A stretch of DNA of 64,000 bases from Anaerolineae bacterium (GCA_025055175.1 JANWYT010000020.1:1-64000); one strand, 5' to 3'. Numbered from the stretch's first letter, positions 1 through 9,814 are shown. Program-made: numbers and translations. Notes: generated by a model not told the origin, from the sequence alone.

Positions 1-339
1 AGGAGAGAGAATCTCCACGGCCAGGTCGGGCATGCCCAGGATCGGGCCATCTGGCGGAATGCGCGTCGCGTCGCGGATGAAGGATACGTCGGGGATGAAG
101 TCGTTGGCGCTGCCATCGGTGGGCCGATAACGCGCTTCGACTGCGACTCGTCCTAGAGGATTTTGAAGCAAGTATTCGCGGATGAGCATGAAGATCAGCC
201 CTGTAATCTCGCCGTGAAGAAACGTCGGCATGGTCTCTATCACCTCTCCGTTGATGAGTTCCAAGCGCCGCCCTGCGTTCTCTGGCAACGCCAAGAAGCG
301 CTCGTAGTCGGCATGGGAGAGCTGAGCAAGCTGCTGCAT
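1..339 (-). CDS. Uma2 family (DUF820) endonuclease-like protein, 3' end outside window
   Basis: Leftward open frame of 113 codons running off the left edge, so only the N-terminal part is visible. It begins MQQLAQLSHADYERFL and contains the family hallmark of a short helix, then LPENAGRRLELINGEVIE, then RPTDGSANDFIPDVSFI and PDLAVEILSP. In Uma2 (DUF820, PD-(D/E)xK-like fold) the D of the PDV step and the E of VEILS are active-site positions, and both are present. The start at 339 is preceded by GAGGAG about 8 bases upstream. The frame was recognised by direct translation. Uma2 proteins are common, multi-copy and poorly characterised in Chloroflexota and cyanobacteria. The cellular role is unknown. 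Confidence 0.85.
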   Translation of the reverse strand, partial: MQQLAQLSHADYERFLALPENAGRRLELINGEVIETMPTFLHGEITGLIFMLIREYLLQNPLGRVAVEARYRPTDGSANDFIPDVSFIRDATRIPPDGPILGMPDLAVEILSP

Positions 340-380
340 AGACGCCAACTCCTCACAAAAGCCTATGTCAGGGCAAGCTC

Positions 381-386
381 ATTATA
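381..386 (-). promoter_or_regulatory. -10 box (TATAAT) for the Uma2 gene
   Basis: A perfect TATAAT on the minus strand, 42 bases before the Uma2 start. No good -35 hexamer is seen 16-18 bases further upstream. Confidence 0.4.
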
Positions 387-413
387 GCATGAAGTTTTGC
401 GCGGGCTGACGGT

Positions 414-429
414 CGATGGCTAGCCATCG
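414..429. promoter_or_regulatory. 16-bp perfect palindrome between divergent genes
   Basis: CGATGGCTAGCCATCG is a perfect palindrome midway between the divergent Uma2 and LCP genes. It lies 17-20 bases upstream of the rightward -10 box, where a -35 element would normally sit, so a regulator binding here could affect either promoter. The role is inferred from placement only. Confidence 0.4.
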
Positions 430-445
430 CAAGGCATACAGGGTG

Positions 446-454
446 TGTTATAAT
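446..454 (+). promoter_or_regulatory. Extended -10 promoter of the LCP gene
   Basis: TGTTATAAT is an extended -10 element (TGn followed by a perfect TATAAT), 46 bases before the LCP start. No convincing -35 is present, which is usual for extended -10 promoters. Confidence 0.55.
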
Positions 455-499
455 GCCCGCGTTTTCCTGCCGCCTGCTGCATGAGAGAGATAAGGCCCT

Positions 500-2053
500 A
501 TGCGTATTCCTCCCTGGCTGCTGGCCCTGCTGGGCTTCAGCACCCTGATCGTCTCCACCCTGGTCTGCGCCTTCCTGGCCTACAACGGCGTGCGTGGCGT
601 GGTCATCGACCTGTGGGACAGCGGTTTGCAGGTCAACTCGCCCAATCAGGTCATCCAAGCCCTCAGCAACCCCGAAGGCGTGGCCTTCGCCAGCACGCCC
701 ACCAGCGCTTCAGCCCAAGCGACGCCCACCATCACCCCCATTCGCATCGACCCTAACGCCGTCGCTGCTAACTCGCCTGCGCCGACCGCAACGCCGCAGG
801 ATCAGCAGCACCAGGTAGAGGCCAATCCTGCCCCTGCTACGACCGCCGCGCCAGAGTCGATCAGCGATCCCAATGCCCAATATCGCTGGGATGATCCGCG
901 CCAAGTGCGCATTCTGTTGATGGGCATCGATGAGCGCCGAGGCTTCGACCAAGAGCGCGCTTACCGCACCGATACGATCATCGTCGTCAACGTCGATCCA
1001 GTGCGCAAGACCGCCGGCGTCATCTCTTTCCCGCGCGACCTTTGGGTGGCCATCCCCAATTTCCAGCCGGGCCGTATCAACACAGCCAACTTCATCGGCG
1101 ATAACGTCCAGTACCCTGGCGGCGGCGGCCCCGCTCTGCTGGCCGAGACGATCCGCGCCAACTTCGGCATTCGCATTGATTACTATGTGCGCGTCAACTT
1201 CACCCTGTTTGAGACGGTGGTGAACGCCCTTGCGCCTCAGGGCGTGCGGGTGTGCGTCGATCAGCCCATCTACGACCCTAAGTATCCCGACGCCGGCTAC
1301 GGCACGATGGAAGTGCGCTTTGAAGTAGGTTGCCAGAACTTGGACGGAGCGCGCCTGCTCCAGTACGCCCGCACCCGCGCCACCCAGGGCGGTGACATCG
1401 ACCGCGCCAAGCGCCAGCAGCAAGTCTTGGACGCTCTGCGCGCTCAAGTCCTCAGCGTGGGCGGCATGAGCGCCTTCTTAGGCCAGATTCCTAGCCTGTG
1501 GAACGAACTCTCAGACAGTTACCAGACCAACCTCGCGCTCGATCAGCTCATCCGTCTGGGCTTTCTGATGGGCGAAATTCCGCGCGAGTCGATCACCTTC
1601 GCAGTCGTCGACACGAATTACGTGGAACTGGGCAAATCGCCGGATGGTCAAGATGTGCTGCTGCCCATCGCCAGCCGCGTCTCAGATTTGGTGCAGCGCG
1701 TGCTATACCCACAGGTACAAGTCGATGGCGGCGACTTGCTGGCACGCAGTCGAGCAGAGAACGCGCCCATTCGCGTCTTCAACGGCACACAGACGGCGGG
1801 TCTGGCGGGACGCACCCAAGAATGGCTAATTGGACGCGGCGTGACCGTCGTCGGCACGGGCAACGCTCCCGCTCACAACGGTGGGCCGACTATCATCCAA
1901 GATTACGGCGGCTCGCCCTGGACAGCCCGCTACCTGGCCAACCTGCTAGGACTCGGCCCAGAGCGCATTCGACCTGGCACGGATGGCCTAGCAGCCAACG
2001 GCGTGGCCATCATCGCCGGCTCCGACATGGAACAGATTTTGGCCCGTCCCTGA
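500..2053 (+). CDS. LytR-CpsA-Psr (LCP) family protein with C-terminal LytR_C domain
   Basis: 517 aa. An N-terminal membrane segment (about residues 5-28) is followed by a Pro/Thr/Ala-rich linker (about 60-125). The LCP catalytic domain (about 130-310) shows ILLMGIDER, the arginine/aspartate pair in AYRTDTIIVV, and ISFPRDLWV, the usual phosphate- and lipid-binding positions. A LytR_C domain (about 415-515) starts at APIRVFNGTQTAGLA. LCP enzymes move lipid-linked glycopolymers onto peptidoglycan or other acceptors on the outer face of the membrane. The gene is alone on its strand to the left and has its own extended -10 promoter. Family assignment is firm. The acceptor polymer cannot be told from sequence. 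Confidence 0.93.
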   Translation: MRIPPWLLALLGFSTLIVSTLVCAFLAYNGVRGVVIDLWDSGLQVNSPNQVIQALSNPEGVAFASTPTSASAQATPTITPIRIDPNAVAANSPAPTATPQDQQHQVEANPAPATTAAPESISDPNAQYRWDDPRQVRILLMGIDERRGFDQERAYRTDTIIVVNVDPVRKTAGVISFPRDLWVAIPNFQPGRINTANFIGDNVQYPGGGGPALLAETIRANFGIRIDYYVRVNFTLFETVVNALAPQGVRVCVDQPIYDPKYPDAGYGTMEVRFEVGCQNLDGARLLQYARTRATQGGDIDRAKRQQQVLDALRAQVLSVGGMSAFLGQIPSLWNELSDSYQTNLALDQLIRLGFLMGEIPRESITFAVVDTNYVELGKSPDGQDVLLPIASRVSDLVQRVLYPQVQVDGGDLLARSRAENAPIRVFNGTQTAGLAGRTQEWLIGRGVTVVGTGNAPAHNGGPTIIQDYGGSPWTARYLANLLGLGPERIRPGTDGLAANGVAIIAGSDMEQILARP

Positions 2054-2224
2054 GTAGGCAAACCTCTTCCTCAGCGTTACAATGGCGTGGTGTCATCCTA
2101 AAAGATGACGCTGGCCGAAGTCGCTCTGTCGTAGGCCAGGCGTCTAGCAAGGCACAGCGCGACTCGGCATGATGGGCTAAAATCATGACAGAATGATGAT
2201 TTTGAGGAAGGCGCAGACAACAAG

Positions 2225-4171
2225 ATGAGACGCGGGCCGATGAGGATGGCAGCGCTGGCGCTGCTGCTGACAGGTTGCGGCAACGTCTTGCCCCAGGTGA
2301 CGCCCACCGTCGCCCCTACTCAAACGCCGATCCCGATGGAGACGCTGGTCTCCATCCTGCCGACGGCCACGCCCATCCTGCGCCCCTCATCCACCCCCAC
2401 CGACCAACCAGCTAGTGCCACGCCTTCTGCGACAGCTAGCGCCACTAGCACCCACACTCCCAGCGCCACGCCCACCCCAGAGCCGAGCATCACTCCGTCT
2501 GCCACTTTCACGCCCACGCTCACCTTTACCCCCACTGCCACCGACACAGCGACGGCCACCTTCACCCCCAGCCCCACCTTCACGCCTTCGCTGACGCCTT
2601 TCATCAGCCCCACGCCCAGCAGCACCTTCACACCCACAGCTACCGATACACCCACGCTCACCCCCACTGCCACCGACACAGCGACGCCGACATTTACGCC
2701 CATCCCGACCGACACAGCGACGCCGACATTTACGCCCATCCCGACCGACACGGCCACCGCCACTCCAGAGCCGAGCCTTACGCCTTCATCGACTTTCACG
2801 CCTCCGCCGACGGTCACGCCATCGGCCACGTTCACGCCGTCGCTCACCTTCACGCCCACGATTGACGGCACGCGCATTGTGGAATTGCTGCTCACGCGCC
2901 AAGCCCTCATCACGCCCACGCCGCCCACCTGGACGCCCGTCCCGCTGCCCAGCGACACGCCTACCCTCCCTCCCGCTACCCTAGACGCAACGCCGACTTT
3001 CGTCACGCCGACCCCCGTTGAAGATTTTGGCGTCGTGTTGGACACGCCCATCCCGCCGACGGCGACGCCGCTGCTGCCCACGCTAGCTCCTTCGCCCACA
3101 GCGCCGCCCGTCGTCCAGCCGACGCCGCTGCCGCCGCCCATCTTCAGCTATAACCCGCCCAGCTTGCAGGCTCTGCGCTTCACGATTGGCCCTGGCGGCT
3201 TCCGTTACAATGGCCAAGCCATTGGCGGGGACGTGCGCCTGTTCGCCCCAAACCCGGCCTTCCCCGCCAGCTATGCCCGCACCGACTCAGTCGGCATGCT
3301 TTACTTTGCCCCGCCTGGCGGCGGCGAGGGCGCGATGAGCTTCTCGCCCTTCTTCGAAGGCTTTGCGGTGGGCAGCGCTGCCGAGAACAAGAACTTCGTC
3401 CGCGCCATTGCTTGGTCGCCTCATGGCTATCATCTGGCCTTCCTGATTGACCCACCGCCCGGCACCGACTCGGTCAACGCCGGCGTCTGGTTCTGGCAGC
3501 CCGCCATCGAAACCAGCAACGACCCAACTTACGCCATCGCTCGCGATTGTCCCTCGCCTGGCGGGCCATCCTGCCAGCTGAGCGACGGCCACAGCGCCGA
3601 CGCCTGGCGGGCCGTCGATTTTGAATGGAACGCAGACAGCGTGCGCCTGCTCATCAACTATGAGTTGGTGGGGCAAGGGCGGCGCGGTGCTTCGGTGCGC
3701 TTCGCTGTGCGCAACGCGGAATACGCCAATCGCGCGCCGGGCATTGCTCGCTACGATTGGGCCACCTGGTGGGACAGCAACACCCTGCTGGTGAGCGGCA
3801 GGAATCCTGAATGGCGCGTCATAGTCGGGCTGGTGTCTGTGCTGGGGGATGGCACGATTGACCTGCCCAGCGAACGGGTGTTGTACGACGCCAGCGCCAA
3901 CGGCATGTGGATTCAATCGGCGGTGCGCCGCCGCGACGGCGCTATCGTCGCCCTGGGGAGGCCTGGCGGCCCCGACGGCCCGCTCAGCTTATACCTGATC
4001 GCCAATGGCCAAGCTAGCCCCCTCAGTGGCCCCGTCGGCTTCGCCTATCCGGATCGCGTGTCATGGACGCGCGATCGCGCATCGGCAGTACTGGAGATGG
4101 GTGGGGCGCAGTTCGCTGTCAGCGCTTTCACGGGGGGCATCCAGCCGATTGATCCCTCGCGCAGTCCCTAG
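2225..4171 (+). CDS. Thr/Pro-rich lipoprotein with C-terminal propeller-like domain
   Basis: 648 aa. A signal peptide ends in a lipobox (LLLTGC, Cys at about residue 18), so the mature protein should be lipid-anchored outside the cell. Residues about 25-310 are an extreme Thr/Pro/Ser/Ala linker including a near-exact repeat of [12 protein letters not shown]. Residues about 320-645 form a globular region with WD40/TolB-like strands ([44 protein letters not shown]), suggesting a beta-propeller. This architecture recurs in Chloroflexota lipoproteins, and another example lies at 45925-47142. Function is unknown. No strong ribosome site precedes the start, so residue 6 (Met) is a possible alternative. 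The recF start follows 76 bases downstream. Confidence 0.8.
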   Translation: MRRGPMRMAALALLLTGCGNVLPQVTPTVAPTQTPIPMETLVSILPTATPILRPSSTPTDQPASATPSATASATSTHTPSATPTPEPSITPSATFTPTLTFTPTATDTATATFTPSPTFTPSLTPFISPTPSSTFTPTATDTPTLTPTATDTATPTFTPIPTDTATPTFTPIPTDTATATPEPSLTPSSTFTPPPTVTPSATFTPSLTFTPTIDGTRIVELLLTRQALITPTPPTWTPVPLPSDTPTLPPATLDATPTFVTPTPVEDFGVVLDTPIPPTATPLLPTLAPSPTAPPVVQPTPLPPPIFSYNPPSLQALRFTIGPGGFRYNGQAIGGDVRLFAPNPAFPASYARTDSVGMLYFAPPGGGEGAMSFSPFFEGFAVGSAAENKNFVRAIAWSPHGYHLAFLIDPPPGTDSVNAGVWFWQPAIETSNDPTYAIARDCPSPGGPSCQLSDGHSADAWRAVDFEWNADSVRLLINYELVGQGRRGASVRFAVRNAEYANRAPGIARYDWATWWDSNTLLVSGRNPEWRVIVGLVSVLGDGTIDLPSERVLYDASANGMWIQSAVRRRDGAIVALGRPGGPDGPLSLYLIANGQASPLSGPVGFAYPDRVSWTRDRASAVLEMGGAQFAVSAFTGGIQPIDPSRSP

Positions 4172-4247
4172 CCTATGCCCCCGATCTGCGACCTGCTATC
4201 ATCAGGCCTGCTGTGCGCCCATCATCCTGCCCGCTGGCTTCGCCTTC

Positions 4248-5441
4248 ATGCGCGTCGAACACCTCTCGCTGACCAACTTCCGCAACTATGCTCGCCTGGA
4301 GCTGAGCCTGCCCCAACAACCCCTGGTGCTGCACGGCGCCAACGCCCAGGGCAAGACTAGCCTGCTAGAAGCGCTCTACTACCTGGCAGCGGCCCGTTCG
4401 CCCTACACTCGCCAGGATCGCCAGCTCATCCACTGGCGCACCGAAGACGACCCGCTGCCCTATGCCCGCCTGAGCGCCGAATTCCACAACCGCCGAGGCC
4501 GTCATCAAATCCTGGAGATGGCCCTGGTGCTGGAGAACGGCGCGCGCTTCAAGAAGATCATCCGCCTCAACCACGCCGAGAAGCGCGTGATGGACGTGGT
4601 TGGCGTGCTGAGCGTCGTCTTGTTCCTGCCCCAGGATTTGACGCTGGTGGAGGGCAGCCCCTCCGATCGGCGCGCCTGGATGGACGCCACCCTGTCTCAG
4701 GTGGACGCGGCCTATTTGGAAGCGCTGGACGGCCTAGAGAAGGCCCTGCCTCAGCGCAACGCCCTGCTGCGGCGCATAGCGGAGCGCAAGGCCAAGCCGT
4801 CTGAGCTGAGCTACTGGGATGAGCAGGTCGCTCAATTTGGCGCCATCCTCATCGCGCAGCGCCAAAAGTTCCTTCGCGAACTGGAGTATCTGGCTCAGCA
4901 GCAGCACCATGCCCTGAGCGGCGCACGCGAGACGCTGACGCTGCGCTATCAGCCCAGTTTCAGCCCTAGCGCCACTCAAGAAGGCCAGCGCGCCTTCGAA
5001 GTCTTCGGCCTGGATTTGCACCGCCAACTAGAGCCGCAAGACATTGCGCCGCAGTATCTGGCGCGCCTGCAAGAGGAGCGCGACGAGTCAATCTTGCGCG
5101 GCGTCACCCTCAGCGGCCCGCACCGCGACGAGTTGCGCCTGCTCATCAACGGGCGTGACTGCGGCCTATACGGCAGCCGAGGTCAGGCGCGCACTACCGT
5201 CTTGGCGCTCAAACTGGCCGAGTTGGCCTGGATGGAGCGAGCCTTAGGCGAGACGCCGCTGCTGCTGCTGGATGAGGTCATCGCCGAGCTGGACGCGCAG
5301 CGCCGCGCCTATCTGCTGGGCCAACTAGACGGGCGCGCCCAGACCCTGCTCACCACGACAGAACTGGACATCTTTGAGCCATCTTTCTTGGCCCGCGCAC
5401 AAGTTTTGCACATCCGCGAGGGCCAGATTGTGGGGGCTTAG
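4248..5441 (+). CDS. recF: DNA replication and repair protein RecF
   Basis: 397 aa, normal for RecF. It begins MRVEHLSLTNFRNYARLEL, the characteristic N-terminus in which the conserved FRNY marks the true start. An upstream extension of the same frame overlaps the preceding lipoprotein and is rejected. Walker A is GANAQGKTSL, the ABC-type signature is LSGPHRDEL, and Walker B is LLLLDEVIAELD. RecF is an SMC-like ATPase that binds gapped DNA and, with RecO and RecR, loads RecA in the cytoplasm. It is not next to dnaA, dnaN or gyrB here, so this is not the classic origin arrangement. Its stop overlaps the stop of the convergent msrA gene by 4 bases. Confidence 0.96.
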   Translation: MRVEHLSLTNFRNYARLELSLPQQPLVLHGANAQGKTSLLEALYYLAAARSPYTRQDRQLIHWRTEDDPLPYARLSAEFHNRRGRHQILEMALVLENGARFKKIIRLNHAEKRVMDVVGVLSVVLFLPQDLTLVEGSPSDRRAWMDATLSQVDAAYLEALDGLEKALPQRNALLRRIAERKAKPSELSYWDEQVAQFGAILIAQRQKFLRELEYLAQQQHHALSGARETLTLRYQPSFSPSATQEGQRAFEVFGLDLHRQLEPQDIAPQYLARLQEERDESILRGVTLSGPHRDELRLLINGRDCGLYGSRGQARTTVLALKLAELAWMERALGETPLLLLDEVIAELDAQRRAYLLGQLDGRAQTLLTTTELDIFEPSFLARAQVLHIREGQIVGA

Positions 5442-5980
5442 CTGGGCTGTCTCTTGAGCTTGCCGATGAACTTCTGGCGGGCTTTGGCCACTTTGGGCGC
5501 GACAACCGCTACGCAGTAGCCGGCGTTGGGGTTGTTGGCGAAGTACTCTTGGTGATAGTCCTCGGCAGGATAGAAAGTCGTAGCCGGCGTGACTTCGGTC
5601 ACAATCGGATCAGGCCACAGCTTGGCGGCGCTCAGCTCTGCGATGGTGGCGCGCGCCACCGCTTCCTGCTCTGGCGTGTGAGTGAAGATGGCCGAACGGT
5701 ACTGCGTCCCCACGTCCGCGCCCTGGCGATTAAGGGTCGTCGGATCGTGGATGGTGAAGAACACGTTCAGCAGGTCGGCGTAGCTGATGACCTGTGGACT
5801 GAAGCGAATCTGCACAACTTCGGCGTGGCCGGTGAGGCCCGTGCAGACCTGCTTGTAGGTGGGATTGGGATAGTGGCCGCCCATGTAGCCAGAGACCACG
5901 TCTTCTACGCCTTCCAGCATATCGTAGACGGCCTCCAGACACCAGAAGCAGCCGCCGGCTAGGGTTGCAATCTCGCTCAT
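5438..5980 (-). CDS. msrA: Peptide-methionine (S)-S-oxide reductase MsrA
   Basis: 180 aa. The catalytic GCFWC motif lies at residues 10-14, and the family blocks GYMGGHYPNPTYKQVCTG, HAEVVQI, FFTIHDPTTLNRQG, GTQYRS and YHQEYF are all present. MsrA reduces the S epimer of methionine sulfoxide using thioredoxin. The start at 5980 is chosen because the family begins just before the catalytic cysteine and a GAGAGGA site precedes it. The longer frame overlaps the upstream gene. It has no signal peptide, so it is cytoplasmic. It sits 31 bases behind the giant secreted protein at 6012-9605 and probably shares its transcript. Confidence 0.96.
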   Translation of the reverse strand: MSEIATLAGGCFWCLEAVYDMLEGVEDVVSGYMGGHYPNPTYKQVCTGLTGHAEVVQIRFSPQVISYADLLNVFFTIHDPTTLNRQGADVGTQYRSAIFTHTPEQEAVARATIAELSAAKLWPDPIVTEVTPATTFYPAEDYHQEYFANNPNAGYCVAVVAPKVAKARQKFIGKLKRQPS

Positions 5981-6011
5981 GGTCTCGTCCTCTCTTGGCT
6001 CAGGGTGCGCC

Positions 6012-9000
6012 TCAGCGCACCACTTCGATCTGAATGTCGTGCGAGCCGCCACCGTAGTTCTCTAGGCGGATGATGACCGTGCCGTCTTCGATGGCTTCAT
6101 AGCCCAAGAGCAGCTCGCCCGGTATGCCCAGCGCCGTGAAGCGCATCACCTCTACGTCGCTCTGGGTGGCGATGACGAAAAAATCGCTGGGATCGCCGCG
6201 CAAAACGCGCACGCGCAGCGAGACTTTCTCGCCCTTGCGCGCCTGCATGACCACGACGTCGCTGGTGATCTTGCTGTTGAGCGTCACCAAACGCGGGCCG
6301 TCTTCCAGCGAAGCGCTGGCTTCGCGGCGCACGTTGACCAGCACCGTACCTTCCTGGCCAGGATTGATAGCTTCTAGGCGCAACAGATAGCGGCCCGTAC
6401 TCGGCACGACGTAACGCACAACCTCTGGATCGTAGCGTTCGCCTCCGTCATCATCGCTGAAGACCACCGTCCCATCAGGGCTGAGCAGAGTCAGCGCCGT
6501 GTCGATGCCGCCGTTGCTGACCACGCTGCCGTACAGCACGTCGCCGGCCTGCAAATCCAGGCTGAACAAGCGCGAGGTCGTCTGTGCGTCGAAGCTGGCG
6601 GGGGCGGGCTGACCCAGGCTGAGCGGGGTGACGCTGGCGCGCTCTAAAATCAGGGTGAACGCGCCGCTCTCGGCTTGGCCGCCCTGTGTGCTGCTGTAGC
6701 TGCTAGCGACGATGGTGTATGTGCCGTCAGCGGGCAGGCTGAGCGGGCCAATCCGTGCATTGAGCGATCCGCCGTCGTCGTCGTTGAAGGCGACCTGCGC
6801 GCCACTGGCGTCCAGCAGCGTGAGGACGGAGTCCAGCGTATCAGAGGTCATGGTGATGACCACTACCTCGCCGGCACGGGCCGTGAAATTGGTGCGGAAC
6901 TCTGGTCGTTCTACGCTGAGCGTCTCTTCGATGACGATACGGGATGAGTCGCCCTGGATAGGCTCTGGCGTCGGCGTCGGCGGTTCAGGCGTGGGCGTCG
7001 GCGGCTCTGGTGTCGGCGTCGGCGGCTCTGGCGTGGGCGTCGGCGGCTCTGGTGTCGGCGTCGGCGGTTCAGACGTGGGCGTCGGCGTAGCGGCAGGCTC
7101 GACCGTGAGGGTAGCTTCAGCCACGACGACGCCACCACGCACCACCTGGATCAGGTAATCGCCCGTCGGATCGCTTGGGGCTGCGGCCAGGAACAGCGTA
7201 ACTACGCCCTGGTTATCTGCGCTGCGCTGGGTAGTGAAGTCTAATGCGCCGCCGAACAGGGCGCGCACCTCCACCGTCTCGTTGGGCTGCAGGCCGCTGA
7301 TGGTGAGGGTGTGCGTCGTGCCAACTGGGCCGCTGCTCGGCACTATGCTGAGCGTGACGGCGCTGGGGACAGGAGTGGCCGTCTGAGCCGCGTCGCTCAG
7401 CAGCACCAGCTGGGCTTCTGCTAGGATGAGTGCGCCGCGCCGCACTTGTAGATCATACGTGCCTGGCACGTCCTCTGGCGTGGCTGCCAGGCTGATTTGG
7501 GCTTGGCCGCGCTGATCGGCAGTGAGTTGGGTGGTGAAGTTGGGCGCGCCCTGGAAGAACACGTCCAGCGTCACTGTCTCGCCAGGGATGAGGCCGACGA
7601 TGGTCACCACATGGACGGTGCCGCGCACGCCTTCAATCGGCTCAACAGTCATGATGACTTGCTGGGCGACGGCAGGTGGCGTAGTGGGGACAGGGGTCGG
7701 CGTGGTAGGAGCAGGCGTCGTTGGCGGGGGCAATAGAACTTCGGTTAGGACGATCAGATCAGCTTGGGCGACGCGCTGGCCGCCGCGCAAGACTTCGACA
7801 GTGTAGCTGCCCTGATCGCCGAGCTGGGAGGTGAGGCTGAGGGTGACACTGCCCTGGGAATCGGCGCGTCGTTCGCCGCTGTCGAAGACGACGCGACCGT
7901 CGGAAGCCAGCAGGCGTATCTGCACAGCGTCGTTGGGCTGCAAGCCACGCACAGTGACGACGTGGCGCGTCCCCTGCGGGCCGCTGCTGGGGCTGACTTC
8001 GACGGTCACGGGCTGGACGGGCGCGGGAGTGGCCTGGGCTGCCAAGACAATCAGGTTGCCCTGGGCTAGCAGCTCGTCGCCGCGCTTGACGTTGACGATG
8101 TACGTGCCGCTCTCGTCGCCTTCCTCGGCGGCCAGGGCCAGGCTGATCCGCCCTTCGGCGTCGGCGGTGCGCTCCGTGCTGAAGACCACTTCGTCGTTGA
8201 AGATGACTTCCAGCGTGACGCGCTCGCCGGGGTTCAACCCGTTCACCTCGACCTGGTGCGTCTCGCCTCGTGGGGCAGATTCGGGCGTAATGCTGACAGT
8301 GACGCCGCTCAGGGTAGAGGCAGCCTGACCGAAGGCCAACTGAACTTGGGCCAGCGTTTGGCCGCGATCCAGCACGCGCACCTGATAGTTGCCCTGGGGC
8401 GCGTCGCTAGCGGCCACTTGGCGCAGGATGATGACGCCGTTCACGTCGGCGCGGCGGGCGGCGCGGGTGACGTTGCCCTGGGTGTCTTCTACCTCTAGGA
8501 TGACCCATTCGCGCGGGACGAGGCCAGTCACGCTGATGATGAAGGATTGGCCCGGCTGCACGCGCGGCGGCACAATGTTGATGCGCAGGGCGCGGCCTGC
8601 TTCGTCACGGGTTTCGGTGACCTGCGGGGTGGGAGTGGCCAGGGCAGCGCTAGCCTGGACGATCAAGCTTGTCTCGGCGACGTCCAAGCCCTCCGCCTGC
8701 ACTAGCACGCGGTATGTGCCGCCGCTGGCTTCGGCAGGGATGACGATTTCCAGCGTGGCCAAGCCCTCTACGTTGGCGCGAGCCGCACCCGTGAAGACGG
8801 CTCGTCCACCACTTTCTGGCACGACCAGCACGCGCACATCGTTGAACGGCTTGAGCTGAGTGATGGTGGCCAGGGTGCGTTGGCCGGCGGTCAGCTCATT
8901 AGGAGCAATAGCGATTTGGGCATTGCGACCAATGATGTCTTCCATCGTCAGCTTGGCGCTGCCCAGGGTAGTGCGCGTCGCGTCTTGCACCAAGACGGTG

Positions 9001-9605
9001 TAGCTGCCGGGGATGTTGTCGCGAGTGGTGTACAGCTCCACTTCGAAGCTGCCGCGCGCGTTGGCTTGCCAAGTGCGACGGTAAGCTTCTTGTCCGCTGG
9101 CGTCGTTGACGACCACCAGGCTGGCCGATTCGTTGGGGTTCAGGCCGCTGACGAACACTTTGAAGGTAGCGCCCAGGCGCGCGCTGGTCGGGCGGATGTT
9201 GATCGTGGCGCGGAAATTGGGGTCAGGTTGGCTCTGCGGCGTAGATGGAGGCGCTTCAACGATGGTGAAGGTGGTCTGAGCGATTACTTGCTGGCCCTGG
9301 CGCAAGACGACGCGGTACTCGCCCAGCGCGTCGCTCTCTTCAGCAATGACGCTCAGGGTCAGGCGACCGCTGCCATCGCTGCTGCGCTGGGCGCTGAAGA
9401 CGGTCTGTCCGCTAGGGACGTAGACGAAATCGACGGTGTAGCTGCTAGAAGCAGCCAAGTTGCTGGCGCTGATGATGAAGCTCGTGCCGCGCGGCCCGCT
9501 GGACGGGCTGACCTCTAGCGTGACGGCCTGGGCCATCGCTCCAACGGTTATCGCCTGCCACAAGACCATGGCCAGGGCGACCCACAAAACTAAGGGACGG
9601 CGCAT
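6012..9605 (-). CDS. Giant secreted protein: about eight Ig-like repeats, Pro/Thr hinge, PPC-type C-terminus
   Basis: 1197 aa. A signal peptide (about 1-27, ending GAMAQA) leads into about eight repeats of roughly 100 aa, each opening with a variant of VTLEVSPSSGPRGT and containing a turn like SGLQPNETV. Similar blocks start near residues 30, 130, 230, 340, 440, 545, 655 and 755. A hinge of EPPTPTP repeats follows, then two domains resembling the bacterial pre-peptidase C-terminal (PPC) fold (ITMTSDTLDSVLTLLDASG; GGIDTALTLLSPDGTVVF) and a third related block at the end. No protease or other catalytic domain is seen, so it is probably a structural or adhesive surface protein. The ATG at 9605 is favoured over the GTG at 9614 because AGAAGG lies 9 bases before it. 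No membrane anchor or sortase motif is visible. Confidence 0.82.
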   Translation of the reverse strand: MRRPLVLWVALAMVLWQAITVGAMAQAVTLEVSPSSGPRGTSFIISASNLAASSSYTVDFVYVPSGQTVFSAQRSSDGSGRLTLSVIAEESDALGEYRVVLRQGQQVIAQTTFTIVEAPPSTPQSQPDPNFRATINIRPTSARLGATFKVFVSGLNPNESASLVVVNDASGQEAYRRTWQANARGSFEVELYTTRDNIPGSYTVLVQDATRTTLGSAKLTMEDIIGRNAQIAIAPNELTAGQRTLATITQLKPFNDVRVLVVPESGGRAVFTGAARANVEGLATLEIVIPAEASGGTYRVLVQAEGLDVAETSLIVQASAALATPTPQVTETRDEAGRALRINIVPPRVQPGQSFIISVTGLVPREWVILEVEDTQGNVTRAARRADVNGVIILRQVAASDAPQGNYQVRVLDRGQTLAQVQLAFGQAASTLSGVTVSITPESAPRGETHQVEVNGLNPGERVTLEVIFNDEVVFSTERTADAEGRISLALAAEEGDESGTYIVNVKRGDELLAQGNLIVLAAQATPAPVQPVTVEVSPSSGPQGTRHVVTVRGLQPNDAVQIRLLASDGRVVFDSGERRADSQGSVTLSLTSQLGDQGSYTVEVLRGGQRVAQADLIVLTEVLLPPPTTPAPTTPTPVPTTPPAVAQQVIMTVEPIEGVRGTVHVVTIVGLIPGETVTLDVFFQGAPNFTTQLTADQRGQAQISLAATPEDVPGTYDLQVRRGALILAEAQLVLLSDAAQTATPVPSAVTLSIVPSSGPVGTTHTLTISGLQPNETVEVRALFGGALDFTTQRSADNQGVVTLFLAAAPSDPTGDYLIQVVRGGVVVAEATLTVEPAATPTPTSEPPTPTPEPPTPTPEPPTPTPEPPTPTPEPPTPTPEPIQGDSSRIVIEETLSVERPEFRTNFTARAGEVVVITMTSDTLDSVLTLLDASGAQVAFNDDDGGSLNARIGPLSLPADGTYTIVASSYSSTQGGQAESGAFTLILERASVTPLSLGQPAPASFDAQTTSRLFSLDLQAGDVLYGSVVSNGGIDTALTLLSPDGTVVFSDDDGGERYDPEVVRYVVPSTGRYLLRLEAINPGQEGTVLVNVRREASASLEDGPRLVTLNSKITSDVVVMQARKGEKVSLRVRVLRGDPSDFFVIATQSDVEVMRFTALGIPGELLLGYEAIEDGTVIIRLENYGGGSHDIQIEVVR
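6961..7086 (-). repeat. Six tandem 21-bp units encoding the EPPTPTP hinge
   Basis: Six consecutive 21-base units, the first GGCTCTGGCGTCGGCGTCGG followed by C. They differ only at a few positions such as TC/CA and GC/TG. They lie inside the giant protein gene and encode the Pro/Thr hinge between Ig-like repeats and PPC domains. Copy number could vary by slippage. Confidence 0.9.
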
Positions 9606-9814
9606 AAGCTTCACCCTTCTCGCACAAGTTAAGCAAAGAGAAGCACAACATCAGTATGCACCATTGTAGCGAAAAATGCGCGCCAAGAGTCCTAAGAATA
9701 GGTGAACGTCAGGACGAATGCACGCTGAACCCAAACAGAAGATGACGGGACTGTGTTGCAAGAGATGAGACGAGTCTGGTCAACGCGCTGTGGTCTTCTG
9801 TAAGATTGGGGAAG

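Noticed and set aside
2320..3141. Long antisense frame encoding a Val/Gly-rich protein
   Set aside because: It is the mirror of the Thr/Pro linker of the lipoprotein on the plus strand and has no ribosome site or domain.
4005..4247. N-terminal extension of RecF
   Set aside because: It overlaps the end of the preceding lipoprotein in another frame and precedes the conserved RecF N-terminus.
6961..7086. CRISPR-like tandem repeat
   Set aside because: The 21-base units are contiguous without spacers and encode EPPTPTP inside a protein gene.
8880..9518. Plus-strand frame opposite the giant repeat protein
   Set aside because: A shadow of the repeats in a GC-rich gene, with no recognisable protein features.
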